DNA from: Dichotomocladium elegans
Lineage: Eukaryota; Mucoromycota; Mucoromycetes; Mucorales; Lichtheimiaceae
Reading direction: 5' to 3'
Length of the DNA stretch: 48,793 bases
Assembly (NCBI GenBank): GCA_025716815.1
Contig: JAIXMN010000066.1
Location: 1-48,793 of the forward strand
Shown here: positions 18,696-29,127 of the stretch, piece after piece
Layout of the letters: each line of letters opens with the position of its first letter
Position numbering within the stretch: position 1 is the first letter of the stretch
Position numbers and translations under genes: made by a program
The notes under the pieces: model-generated
The model's database searches: none
What the model was told of the DNA's origin: nothing
What the model saw: only the letters and a program-made list of their open reading frames with translations

Positions 18696-19060
18696 CAGGA
18701 TTTTCAAGAAGAACTTTGCCACAAATTTTAGTTGTTCATATAGACCGTCTAGGTTTTTCGTTTTGTTGGCTTCAAATTCGAATACAAATTTTAGTATTTC
18801 GTTGCTACCCTTTTGTCAAATTTAAAGGCAATAGCAGCAAGAACATGTCAACCAAGGCTATATGTGAGTCTTCCTTCTCCTCCTTTTACACCAGAATAAT
18901 TTTGGGAGGCCAACCATTTATGTTTCATTCTAATTTCAAAGGAAGAAGAGAAACGAAATACTAAAATTGGTATTCGAATTTGAAGCAAAAAAAAAAGAAA
19001 AACCTAGACGGTCTATATGAACAACTAAAATTTGTGGCAAAGTTCTTCTTGAAAATCCTG
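18696..19060. mobile_element. MITE copy 2
   Basis: 365 bp, same family and orientation as copy 1, TA on both sides (18694-18695, 19061-19062). It is nested inside the right terminal region of the Tc1-like element, so it is younger than that insertion or moved with it. Confidence 0.92.
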
Positions 19061-19108
19061 TATACTGGTGCTTTGCTCCTAGAAAATATCATGCTGGTTG
19101 TGGTTCAC

Positions 19109-19960
19109 TCAAAGAATATTATAATGCTGCATTGTAAACCTTAGACAGAAATGTGCCCAAGAAATTAAGAGAATGTGAGAAAGTTGAAAACATTGGTGCA
19201 CTTTTGGCGCCCACTGTATGTCATAAGGGAGGTTCGGGTCTGGGTATGCTAAGTATGGAAGCGATGCCAGTTTCCTCTTCAACCCTTCAAACGCGATGTC
19301 AGCCTTGCGATCCCAATCCTTGAGCCCTTCCTTTCCAGTAAGTCGATATAGCGGCGCTGCAGTCATGGAGAGGGAGCTTAAGAACTTGTGGTAGAAAGCA
19401 CACATTCTGAGAAACCTTTGCAATCCTTACAACGTTTTTGGCTTTGGCCATTCAAGTATAGCTTTAACCTTCTCTGGATCGGCTCGTACTCCCTTTCCAT
19501 TGACTAGGAAACCCAAAAACTTGACCTCTGGTTGGGACCAATGGCATTTACATAGGTTTATGCGTAGATTCCATTTCGATAGCGCGGATAGTACTTGGTC
19601 TATGTGATTTATGTGATCTGACTGGTTTTTTGAGTAGACAATGATATCATCGATGTACACCATCGTGAATTCGGATAGGTTCCCTAAAACTTGATTTGTG
19701 AGTCTCTGGAACGTGCTAGGTCCATTGCAAACGCCGAATGGCATCACGGTGAATTCCCATAGCTGGCCGTCCGCTAGAAAAGCAGTCTTGCAGGCATCTT
19801 CAGGTGCCATTGGAATCTGCCAATATCCCGCCTTCAAGTCAATTGTCGTGAACCTGGTGGAGCCTCCCAGTCAGTCGATTAAGTCCTGGATCCTTGGTAG
19901 CGGGTAACGGTCTTTTCAGGTCACACTATTGAGGCGTTTGTATTTTGCACACATCCTATA
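19109..19960 (-). pseudogene. pol: Gy5 reverse transcriptase, frameshifted
   Basis: RT blocks in pieces: KYKRLNSVT (end of the 20638 frame), then TIDLKAGYWQIPMAP, VMPFGVCNGPSTFQRL, the intact catalytic YIDD (IVYS follows), VKFLGFLVNGKGV, and after a stop near 19425 MQRFLRMCAFYHKFL with PYLAYPDPNLPYDI, where the Tc1 element enters at 19218. Coding sequence ends at that point; codons from 19109 to 19216 belong to the Tc1 end. Frameshift near 19900 and a stop near 19425. Confidence 0.82.
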
Positions 19961-20638
19961 TGTGCCGTCCTCTTTTTCCACCACCACCACCAACGGAGAA
20001 GCCCACCGGCTTGAGCTCGGGCGAATAACGCCTTTGCTTAACATCTTTTTGATTTCCTCATGGATGATTTCGCGTTCTTTTGGCGAACGCCAATAGTCCA
20101 CGGAATGGACTGGCTGTGCGTTGCCCATATCGATATGATGCATTACCAGTCCCGATATCACTGACTGTTGATTACTCTCGGCTACTACTCTTGGATACTT
20201 ATGAAGGATGTTTTGGGTCCTTGGCAGAATCTCTGACCACAGGTCTTTGACTTCCTTCGTCCATATTTGTTGGCGCTGGAGGATGGTCTTGTTTTTCGGG
20301 TCAAGTAATACATCGTATCTTTCCATCCAGTTAATGCCAAGGATGATTGCTGGGTTTTGGCGCTCCACAACGCGGAAATTGGTTTGGTATTCAAATCCTT
20401 GTATGACTAGTTTCTCCACGCTTGCAGTCTCGTAGGATGTCTGGGTGGCTTTCCCATCCCCGTAGCCAATAATCAGTGAACTTGATTTCTGTCTTGGCAT
20501 GCCAGCGTGCTCGAGCACGGCCGATGTTGCTGTGGTAATGTGGGCTCTGGTATTGATCAAGACTTCGATCTCGGTTCCATTCAATTTGGCAATGGTGACG
20601 AACTGTCCGGAGGTACTTTGACTATTTGTGGCGGTCAT
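19916..20638 (-). pseudogene. pol: Gy5 protease and start of RT
   Basis: 240-residue frame: retropepsin-like region with EVLINTRAHITT where D-T-G-A is expected (D to N, G to R), then AIILGINWM, then the linker to RT (RSPKEREIIHEEIKKMLSKGVIRPSSSRWASPLVVV). Both key protease residues are lost. Both changes could be CpG-type transitions. The frame ends where RT continues in another frame. Confidence 0.8.
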
Positions 20639-20761
20639 CGCTCCTTGCCGGACTTGATCGAAGTAATTTCCAGTCAGGGTTTCCTCATCTTTCGCCTTTT
20701 CTTTATTATGTTGTGCCTGTTGTCCATTGTGTCTGACTTGCTTTGGCTTTTGCCTACATTC

Positions 20762-21851
20762 TCATGCCCAATGTCCCCACTTTCCACATTTGTAGCAGGT
20801 ACCTTGGCGCTGTTTAGTCTGTTTGCTCTGTCCCCTCTTGTATGCCAACCGGCGTTGTGCGTTCAAAATCATTTCTGTGTCTTCATCTATAGGGGAAGGA
20901 GGGGGCTGTGGTGAAGCCACTGTATGGGGTGTCGGGGGTATGCCCAATTTCATAGGGGTTGGGATAGGAGTATTCGTTTTGAAAGGATCGTGTCGCGGCA
21001 CTCGACCTGTTGCTTAACTCGTTCCAAAGTAATGGCGATTTGGATAGCCTGATCGAGGGTGATGGGGGACTGGTTTGCCACAGCTGTGGCCATGTCTGGA
21101 TGCGCTTGATTATAGAAGAAATGAAGTCGCATGTACTCTGGCATCTCTGGCAGTACACGCGCTAGATGTGTCTTCAAGCGCGCGCCAAACTTCGTCATGG
21201 GGCTACCGCCTTGTCGAAGCCGCTTGAAATCGTCCATGGCCGTTGCACCGATTTCTAGGCCACCCCCATAATATGTCTGGAATTTGTGCAGAATAGTCGC
21301 TAGACTCGTCTTTTTTTCAGGATGAAGGCCTTGCCACCAATAGATTGCGTCTCCATGCATCCTTATGCCGAATTCCTGGATTCTCCTTTGTTCTCCCCAT
21401 TGCATGTATTCTGCGGAGGACTGAAATATTAACGACCAGCCAACTGGGTCGTCCCTGTCTTTAAAGGCTGGAATCTGTAATCAGCGGTTGCTAGAGTTGG
21501 TGTCCATTTGCTCGCCAGATTCTTGGCCTTGTGCATTCACTCACACTGTTGCCGAGTGCATAGTTGGAATGCTACTGTACCCCATTGTTGGGGAGTCTCC
21601 TAGTGCCAGAGGGGCTTCTCTCTCCTGTTGAGGATTCATCCTTTGAGAGTTCTCTGGGACTCTCCTTGCTGTCTCCTCAAACAAAGTGACCACCTGCTCC
21701 AATGAGGTGGACATTGCGGTGTTGAGGTTTGCTGCTGCCTGCTGGCCTGACAGGGCCATCTGTTCCATCATCCGGCCTAGTGTTAGTAGGAAATTGGCCT
21801 GTTGGTCGTGCATTCGATCTAGTGCTGCAATGAGGGGTGGCGGTTGATCCA
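20762..21851 (-). pseudogene. gag: Gy5 Gag, central and C-terminal part
   Basis: Three consecutive open stretches: DQPPPLIAALDRMHDQQ onward (21850-21541), the gag core MQWGEQRRIQEFGIRMHGDAI through ITLERVKQQ (21405-20950), and a proline-rich linker with the zinc knuckle (21001-20762). The knuckle reads CYKCGKWGHWA, stop, then EC: the in-frame TGA falls inside the C-x2-C-x4-H-x4-C motif and fits a CGA-to-TGA change. The N-terminus is missing here and is found at 34922-35834 in inverted orientation. Confidence 0.82.
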
Positions 21852-22249
21852 GCTTTTCACAGAAAACCAAGTAATGTATATAATGAGCGAGGATGTAATA
21901 TGCTACTGTTTGTTAACGCTATAAATGAAGTTTCCAGCTGTGGTTATTATTATTATCACAACCAAAAGGCGTGGATGACCCGTGCTATCTTCCACAAGAT
22001 CTTGACAAAACTTGACATCATGTTGGGCAGAAAGCACAATGGAAAGAAGATCCTATTGCTGATGGATAATGCCACATCCCATGTCAAACTTGATGTGGAA
22101 TTCAAACACATCGTTTTATGCATGCTCCCGCCAAACACAACTTCACATTTCCAGCCTCTTGATGCTGGTATCATCAATTGCGTCAAAGTTAAATACCAGT
22201 ATGTTCTAGTATTTATTGTCCTATATGAGAGATGAGGAGCAGATCAGAT

Positions 22250-23037
22250 CCAGTTTATCCCTACACATTTCAAATTCAGTCCGAGTTGCCTTTCTGGGGT
22301 GTTTCACTTTAAAAATAAAAATAATTTTACAGTCAGGCCTGTGCCCAAGAGCAATTCATGTTTTCTAAAATAAAACCACATGTCACAAGCATTTGAAAAA
22401 TTTGCAAATAATAAGTCACGATATCTAAAAAATTTTATCAAAACAATAAGCCACATTCAAAAAAAATCTACAAGAGGGACAAGCAAGCAAAAAACTCTTA
22501 AACTGCTAGACCTATTAATCACAAACTCTACCTTTAGAAACCTATCCTTACTAGATCGTGTATATTAAAGCACAAATACAGGATTTTCAAGAAGAAGTTT
22601 GCCACAAATTTTAGTTGTTCGTATAGACCATCTAGGTTTTTCGTTTTTTTTTGCTTCAAATTCGAATACCAATTTTAGTATTTCATTGCTACCCTTTTGT
22701 CAAATTTAAAGGCAATAGTAGCAAGAACATTTCAATCAAGGCTATAGACGAGTCTTCCTTCTCTTCTTTTTACACCAGAATAGTTTTGGGAGGCCAAACA
22801 TTTGTGTTTCATTCTAATTTCAAAGGAAGAAGAGAAACGAAATACTAAAACTTGTATTCGAATTTGAAGCAAAAAAGTTCTTCTTGAAAATCCTGTATTG
22901 TTTACTGAAAATTTTTTGGGTGGCTTTAACTGAGTTTTAAAGCTGACTGTATTTGAAATTTTTTTTTAAAAGTCAAACACCCCAGGAAGGCAACTCCGAC
23001 CGAATTTGAAATGTGTAGGGATAAACTACCTTTCAAC
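22250..23037. repeat. Inverted-repeat element within the pogo gene
   Basis: An arm at about 22250-22338 (AGTTTATCCCTACACATTTC onward) recurs as its reverse complement at about 22942-23037 with a few mismatches and gaps. The interior is AT-rich without a gene and hosts MITE 3. It looks like a foldback or MITE-like element of another family; I could not resolve a target duplication. Confidence 0.65.
22579..22895. mobile_element. MITE copy 3, right arm deleted
   Basis: 317 bp with TA flanks (22577-22578, 22896-22897). Left arm and centre are as in copy 1; about 50 bp of the right arm are missing just before the terminal CTTGAAAATCCTG. Confidence 0.9.
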
Positions 23038-23189
23038 CCTCCAGCATCCATGAGGTCCTCACTCTGGATCAGCATGTTGATCTTTATATGGGAGAAAAAG
23101 AAAAAGAGCAGGAAATTGATGGTATTGTACCCATGAAAAACGAGATTGCGAAATCGATGAGAGGTGGACAATTATAACTTATGACAATA

Positions 23190-23478
23190 CAGGATTTTCA
23201 AGAAGAAGTTTGCCACAAAATTTAGTTGTTCATATAGACCATCTAGGTTTTTTGGTTTTTTTTGCTTCAAATTCGAATACAAATTTTAGTATTTCGTTTC
23301 TCTTCTTCCTTTGAAATTAGAATGAAATGTTCTTGCTGCTATTGCCTTTAAATTTGACGAAAGGGTAGCAACGAAATACTAAAATTTGTATTCAAATTTG
23401 AAGCAAAAAAAGACGAAAAACCTAGACAGTCTATACAAACAACTAAATTTTGTGGCAAACTTCTTCTTGAAAATCCTG
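23190..23478. mobile_element. MITE copy 4, opposite orientation, centre deleted
   Basis: 289 bp, TA flanks (23188-23189, 23479-23480). The centre is inverted relative to copies 1-3 and lacks about 75 bp. Located inside the pogo transposase C-terminal region. Confidence 0.9.
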
Positions 23479-23888
23479 TATAAGTAGAGGATTCAATTTT
23501 GGATGAGTCTGATGTTTTGCCGCCAGTCTCAGCTACTCAGTTGAAGCAGGTATATAAACAATGTCAAGAACTAATCTCAGTCCGCGATGAAGAAGACCAA
23601 GTCATCTTGGAATTAATCCATAAAAGGATTAGAAAACTCGAGTCAGAAGAGCGGAACAGCGCAAAGCAATGCACACTTGGCACGTTTATTATCAGAGAAT
23701 AAAGTGCCGACATATAACACGGTTTCATTGGCTCTCTCTATAAACCAGTTTCTCCAAAAACTCTGACCAGTGCCCAGTCTACAGAATTACCAGCCATTTT
23801 CTGCATATAAATTTGATGAAGGACGAACCTGACCAGATTAGTGAGAAACCAGTTTATAGTCTAACTGGATTAGTGGGTACCCACTGTA

Positions 23889-24048
23889 TCCAGTTGACCT
23901 AATTAGGACCTCTCCCATAAATCATATAAATAGTAGATAAATGTGTAGCGATGGAGGATCTTAAGTTCCGATTTCATTCGAAAAAAAGACATCCACGAGT
24001 CTCATCGTATTCTAACTGTCCACCAAAAAAAACGACTAAAACACCACA
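23889..24048 (+). repeat. Gy3-type LTR, R/U5 half
   Basis: 160 bp matching the downstream part of the Gy3 LTR, from the TA where the pogo element begins through TATA (CATATAAATAG), the poly(A) region and the end AACACCACA at 24048. Its missing U3 half is at 36730-36964 in the other orientation; together 395 bp against 394 for the intact LTR. Confidence 0.88.
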
Positions 24049-24389
24049 CCAAGTCGATGGGTATGTGGCAACCGTGGAATTCCAAAAACGCGGTTTACCA
24101 CATATCCATATGATATTCATCCTTTCTGAAAAAGACTGACCAAATATGGTATCTGATTGGGATCGCTTTGTTTGCGCAGAACTTCCAGACGAGGCTACTC
24201 AACCAGAGCTCTTTTGTACAGTAAAGGCAACAATGATCCATGGACCATGCGGGCAGTATAAAGCGGGCCAACCTTGTTGTGCAAAAACTGGCAAATGCGA
24301 TAAGATTGTTCCCAAAAAGCTTCTGCCCTGAAGCACGCAAGAACAGTGACAGATTTCCGCTATATCATAGACGCATGAACACAGCCCAA
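24049..24389 (+). pseudogene. Helitron Rep domain, first fragment
   Basis: Start of the recognisable Rep/helicase protein: VATVEFQKRGLPHIHMIFIL contains the HUH nuclease motif (HIH). An in-frame TGA at about 24137 and a frameshift near 24310 follow; beyond them CDKI, PKSFCPEA and PLYHRR match Helitron Rep order. Everything upstream of the HUH block is missing, replaced by the LTR half. At 24389 the frame is cut by the CACTA-type element. Confidence 0.82.
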
Positions 24390-24953
24390 CACCGCAAAAA
24401 ATTTCAGGGGATTTTTTTGGGTTTTAGAGGGTTTGGACAAATCTGAGGGGAAAATGCGGATATCCTGGGGTTTTCCAGGGTGAATTTAACCATCCGGGTT
24501 TTATAGGAAATTTTTAGGACTTCATAGGGTTTTTCCGGAAATGTGATGGTTTTCGTGGATGACGCTGTATGTTAAATTAGAAAGGCCGAACAGAGGATAA
24601 GAGCCACAAACTATCAAAAGTCGTTAACATCTGCTAACTACCTGGGATATACTCATAATATCCACAATGCTTTACCTATAAGTATTTTAAGTTACCAACC
24701 TCAATGGGGTTGCGGTGCATGCCATGATAAACGTAGTAATAACGCTTTGCTTTTGTGGGGGATGGGATAACGCCCACTACACAGTCAATGGCGCTCACAT
24801 CACAAACGTATAAGCGACCATCAGAAGACCCCAAGGTACCTTCTCCATATGGGTACCCATGCTTTGTTATCTTGACATTATCAGAGAGGCGTAGAAGACA
24901 AAGAATCCGTTTCTCAACTAATTTAAATCATTAATGACATTTCATCAGAATGA
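24390..24953. repeat. CACTA 1 left subterminal region
   Basis: No gene. After the terminal repeat, short motifs such as GGGTTTTAGAGGG, GGGTTTTATAGG and CATAGGGTTTTT recur to about 24560, probable transposase or accessory-protein binding sites by analogy with En/Spm. The remaining bases to the Tnp2 stop hold nothing I recognise. Confidence 0.7.
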
Positions 24954-27900
24954 TCAGCTCATGCTATCGAATATACCTCCATGCTTGTGTGCAAAAAACA
25001 ATAGAGCCTCTCCAAAGAACGATCGCATTACTGTTTTTTTTTCGCTGGAACGATGTGCTAAGAGATCGATCTCGATATCCAACTTGACATAGTCACCAGT
25101 TGCTCCAGAATTACGTGAATTCGCACTTGAACAGCTATATGTTATTCCTTCAGCAACATACAGGCGTTTTGCCGATACAATTCTTTCCTCGAGAGATGTC
25201 AGAGATGATACCATGCGCAGGTCGAGTTGTCGCATCCAGTATGCCCAGAGGTAGCGGAAAAGATCCAAATGATCATAATTACATATCGCTGTTGTATTAA
25301 GGTGGGGTGGCCAAAGTTCTGCGAGATCTGAGGGATGTTGCGATGTGCTTGCCGATTCCCAGCTAAATGCCCTTTGTGGCTTTTGACCATAGGATGTCCT
25401 CTCTGGTACGTCTTTGCTTACTCGGTAATAATGGCGCTGAGCCGATATGTGTAGCATCTGATTACTGGCATTCTTCCCAGGTGCCTTGGTTGATCGGATT
25501 CGCTTGTCATACAATCCCACTGTTTGCTCCATTGAGCGTGCACTGACAGTGCGAAGCGGACCAAATTGCTGAAGGGCCTCGGGAAGATGGCGAAGATAGT
25601 GCATGTTGATAGTATGCAAGTTACCTGGCACTTCGTCCAAGGCAAAGCCCTGCCAAGTATTGATACATCTTAAATATGCAACCATTAGACCTTTTTTATT
25701 ACCTTCAAATCCGATGATTCTTACCTTTCAACAGTGCTAATGTCTTCGTCAGTAATCTCCCAGGAAAGCGAAATGGCACAGGCTTTGATTAAAGAAGCCA
25801 AAGCGATAGCTCCGCGATCTGAGCATCCACCTTCTTCTTCTAATACTTCAAGAACTGCGGTAGGTATGAAGTAAATTAGCATGTCGATGTAATCGACAGC
25901 TCTTGTATCAGACGTGCGCATTAAAACGTCTAGCAATAAGAATTAGTATGTCCGTATAAATCAACTAAGGCCCTATTTCACTACCTTCCACTGACTAACC
26001 TTTAATCTTTCCATCGAAGACTGACGGCCAGGTTGGCTTTGTTCTTCGCAGCGACGTACTAACTAGAGTTTTCTGGGCGTTGGAGAGTAGAAATGGGGAC
26101 TCAGAGACTGGGTTTGTAAGCATTGTCCACAAATGTGGTCCAACATTAGACCCCAGTAGATGCATTTCATCTAATCCCCAAAAGAAAGCGCCTGAGAAAG
26201 ATTCGAGCATGGACAGAGGGGCGGGAGATGTTATACCCTGGAAATATATCATTCACTGAATGAGTATATAGCTCGTGTATACGTCTATCCTAGACCACAT
26301 ACATCCAGTCCTTCACGGAAATGTTGGATTGTCCGAATTGGATCCATCATGATCGATCCTGGAAAGTATACACCGCATCCTGGCTTAGCTGTGGTATCAC
26401 CAGCTGCTCGTCTCTTTTTAGAGGCAGTGCTCTCTAATCGTATTCCTTCAATCAAGCATATGCGACAACCAAGACGAGACATATGACCAGCGTGGTGGGC
26501 AAGAGCTGCTACTCCTGGAATATCACCAGTCGCTAAGACAAGACGCACTTTAGCATGGATCGACACACCGTTTTCGCATGTGACATTCATTCCTTCGGTT
26601 TCTAGATATCTGAACTCTTCAAGAACAGGGGCAAGAAAGGAGTCCAGATTACCACCTCTCGAAGTCGACGGAATGATTGCGAGCTGAAGCATGTTATTAT
26701 CTTTGTACCTAAAGAATAATTATCTTATGAGCAGCATGCTCTCCCTACTCCTCGTTCTTGACATACCTTTGTTCTGGAGGGAAGTTCAAAATAACAGCAT
26801 GCACTAAAGTGAGGTTTGTGATGCTGTATACATGAGGCATAAAGCCATCAACGTACAAAGCAATCGCCAAGTTGAAACGATTTTCTGTCGAAAGTGGTAA
26901 ATTTTGGAGAATTTCACCATCCCAGATATCGAATTTGACTTTGTCTTCGGTATCTCTGTTTTCCAGATAACATAACATGTCTCTCATCTCCTCGCACACC
27001 AACAACATGGAAAGCTGCTCTTCCAGAGAGAGATATGTCATCGTGGCATGCGGTTTGTTTATCTTCGGATCGAATCTTTCTTGACTGCACTTAGGGCAGC
27101 AGATAGTATCCTTCGACATGAAAAGGCTGCAGCCGTTGGAACACACATCGTAATCCCGCGGACGCACTGGGTGCTGATCCCACAGAAGCTTGTCTGTCTG
27201 GTATGGCGACAAGAGGGTCAGACGTTCACGATCTAGTAGGACTTGTTAGATATCATACAGTTATATCCATTTTCGAATAATGCTAACCATCGTCATTGCA
27301 GTTCGGTAAAAGTTCTTGATTTATGAACTCAACTAATCGGTGATACCCAGCCTTTGATATATTATGCTCATGCATAATTGCTCGCAATGACAGACTTAGT
27401 TTTTCTTGGGTCGTAAAAATGGGTATCGCGGATTGTGCAGGACTGTGAGTTTCAAGGTAACTGGTACTGTTGAAGATCGGCATATCTTCTACAAGTAGGG
27501 CATTATCCGCCGTGTTTATATCAAAATTTTGGCAAACAACCAGTTCGTCTGTCTCAGGTGGTGACAGAGAGACACGGCTGACTCGGTTATCATCATCATC
27601 ATCATCATCGAACTCAAAGTCAAAGTCATCGTCATCTTGCAAGTTCTAGTTATTGGTGATATTAATATCGCTGTTGCATCCCTAAGCTCCATTCGCTCTA
27701 CACCGCGCTCACGTCTTGCTGGATCATCCGTGGTGACGCCTCAGATGGTGTTACATGCTGGGGAATTGCCATTGGTTGCTCAACTGGCCCGCCAAATGTG
27801 TTCTGGAAACATTCAAATCTGTGCTTATTATAGACATCGCTACTGATAGGAATGTCACAGCTAGGGCAAATCTTGTTCCTCATGTATCCTGTTGAGTTGC

Positions 27901-28020
27901 GGGAATTGAGAGATTTGTGGCAAAGGAAAATAATAATATGTTTAAACGGAATATATATTGCATCCTGTCTTACCTCGGTATGACAGTGGGTCTTTGTCGT
28001 ACCACCTAAAACCAACAGGA
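24954..28020 (-). CDS. CACTA 1 Tnp2-like transposase, multi-exon
   Basis: Six or more open blocks joined by short GT-AG introns. Order: N-terminal zinc finger (CPSCDIPISSDVYNKHRFEC), an acidic run encoded by a CAT repeat (27590-27612), a second cysteine cluster (CSNGC, CCPKC), the Transposase_21-type core (KVRLVLATGDIPGVAALAHHAG with SRLGCRICLIEG), the DEMHLLGSNVGPHLW block, and a DUF4218-like C-terminal part (HYLRHLPEALQQFGPLRTVSARSMEQ). Introns that restore the frame: about 27242-27287, 26709-26763, 26244-26277 and 25935-25995. Only the 25721/25685 junction seems to need a frameshift. The 5' exon is uncertain. The exon-level integrity suggests a fairly young element. Confidence 0.82.
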
Positions 28021-28346
28021 ACTACCCTTTCTTGTACTGTTAACTAACGGGATATTTATACTAGTTTGAATGTTTAAGGATATGTCTCAGACTTCTACTT
28101 GATAAGATCATGTGTAAGGAAGCTTGGTTTCAGGGATGGTGTTGTTTGGTGATCAATGTCACAGGCTATATGTTGGTCTGACTGTTACCCTCGGCCAATC
28201 GTATTTGGCCATGGCTGGTTAGTAGATGGTGTAACAGGAGTCATATGTAGAGCTTTGTGATTGGGTTACCAGTGGAGATAATTTATCAACCATCTCCACA
28301 CCATCTCCGATTTTTTCTTCCTCTTTCCATCAGCGATCATTTCAAG
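28021..28346. promoter_or_regulatory. Divergent intergenic region of CACTA 1
   Basis: About 330 bp between the Tnp2 gene (minus) and the accessory gene (plus). It probably contains both promoters and the first Tnp2 exon, but I see no clear motif beyond AT-rich stretches. Confidence 0.45.
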
Positions 28347-29127
28347 ATGCCACCTAAGTACGCTTCTCAGAGAACATCTGCCCAGAGAGAAATGGATGAA
28401 CTACGACGTCAAGTTGCGACCATCGCCAGAAACATGACCACCTTGATGTCGATGATCGACCCCTTGGCCGTTCAGGGCCAAAAAATCGAGGAGATGTCTG
28501 CGCAGCTGGCTCACCTCATTGAAGCTATTGCCCAACCAGCACCAGCTTCGCAACCAGAGAGTCCCACGGTGGATGAGGAATTGGTGATCCCTCATCCAAT
28601 GAAGGTCGTGGGCACGAAGTATCGACGCACCAACGTCACGAAGACGCATATAATCGACCGCGTCATCAAGCCCTATCGCCGGGACGCAGATCGCCAAGAG
28701 CTCCTGGACGCCCAGCTAAAGGGCATTTACAGTAACATCCTTGCTTTATGCAAGGTTGTCATCGAGATTGCGCTGCGTGGCCTAGGGCTTTGCACATGCA
28801 GCGCATCAAGTGAGTGCATTTGTGGTGCACCAGTATCCAGCACCATTCCTCTTTGGAGTCAGCTCACCACTGACTACAAAAGTCGAATGGTGGAACAGTT
28901 CGAGGCCGCTGTCTGGGCGAAGCAAAAGGTGCCCATGAGCAAGTGCGCAAGGCAATGGGCAGCCATGCACATGCTGGAGGAAGGCTGGGGCACGTGGGCA
29001 AAGAAGCCACGAAATATTGGAAGAGACTATGCCAGGTATGACAATGTAACATCTCGTTCACGGTCGGTTGTATTAATAATTCTACTGTGTTGGTAGCATG
29101 GGTACCTCTGAAAACAACGATATTTAG
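28347..29127 (+). CDS. CACTA 1 accessory coiled-coil protein, function unknown
   Basis: I chose the ATG at 28347 (MPPKYASQRTSAQREMDELR) because the upstream codons look like non-coding leader. Residues about 12-65 form a likely coiled coil (heptads through ELRRQVATIARNMTTLMSMI and KIEEMSAQLAHLIEAIAQ), followed by a proline-rich link and a basic region (KYRRTNVTKTHIIDRVIKPY). A cysteine cluster (CTCSASSECIC) follows around residue 155. A GT-AG intron 29036-29096 would end the protein as SMGTSENNDI. I recognise no family. By position it could play the TnpA-like end-binding role known from En/Spm; that is inference. Confidence 0.7.

Larger units (their letters stand above)
17214..19216 (+). mobile_element. 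Tc1/mariner-type transposon in Gy5 RNase H
   Basis: 2003 bp with terminal inverted repeats CAGTGGGCGCCAAAAGTG, flanked by TA (17212-17213 and 19217-19218). Removing it with one TA rejoins the Gy5 frame as PYDI-HTDA, the conserved RNase H start. It carries one transposase gene and, in its right part, MITE copy 2. The repeat core recurs inverted just inside each end (17403-17423 and 18637-18660). Confidence 0.93.
15531..21851 (-). mobile_element. Gy5: Ty3/gypsy element, main body
   Basis: Minus strand: gag remainder (to 21851), protease, RT, RNase H-integrase, purine tract and 3' LTR (15531-15629). Its RNase H is split by a Tc1-like element (17214-19216). The 5' end (LTR, primer site, gag N-terminus) is found inverted at 34823-35834. 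Several nonsense changes are present (see parts). Confidence 0.9.
21852..23702 (+). pseudogene. pogo transposase, C-terminal half, interrupted by insertions
   Basis: DDE_1-type catalytic segment: KAWMTRAIFHKILTKLD, second D in LLLMDNATSH, then PPNTTSHFQPLDAGIIN with the third D, 32 positions after the second. After VKVKYQ the frame is interrupted by the inverted-repeat element and MITE 3. It resumes around 23037 (LTLDQHVDLYMGEKEKE), is broken by MITE 4, and ends with an acidic and charged tail (VEDSILDESDVLPP through CTLGTFIIRE, stop 23700-23702). GTAATATG at about 21895 may start a short intron. The first D and the DNA-binding domains are in the other half. Confidence 0.82.
21852..23886 (+). 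mobile_element. pogo-like transposon, C-terminal half (inside inverted block)
   Basis: Begins mid-transposase at 21852 and runs to a terminal repeat whose outward-reading end is CAGTGGGTACCCACTAAT, closing at 23886 and followed by TA (23887-23888). It contains an inverted-repeat element (about 22250-23037), MITE copy 3 within that, and MITE copy 4. The N-terminal half is at 35835-36727 on the other strand. Confidence 0.88.

Noticed and set aside
23889..24048. Solo LTR with target duplication at 24049 and 36965
   Set aside because: After re-inversion the flanks would be GTTGG and CCAAG on the LTR strand, which do not match, and the flanks are different elements (LINE and Helitron), so a simple solo-LTR event is not supported.
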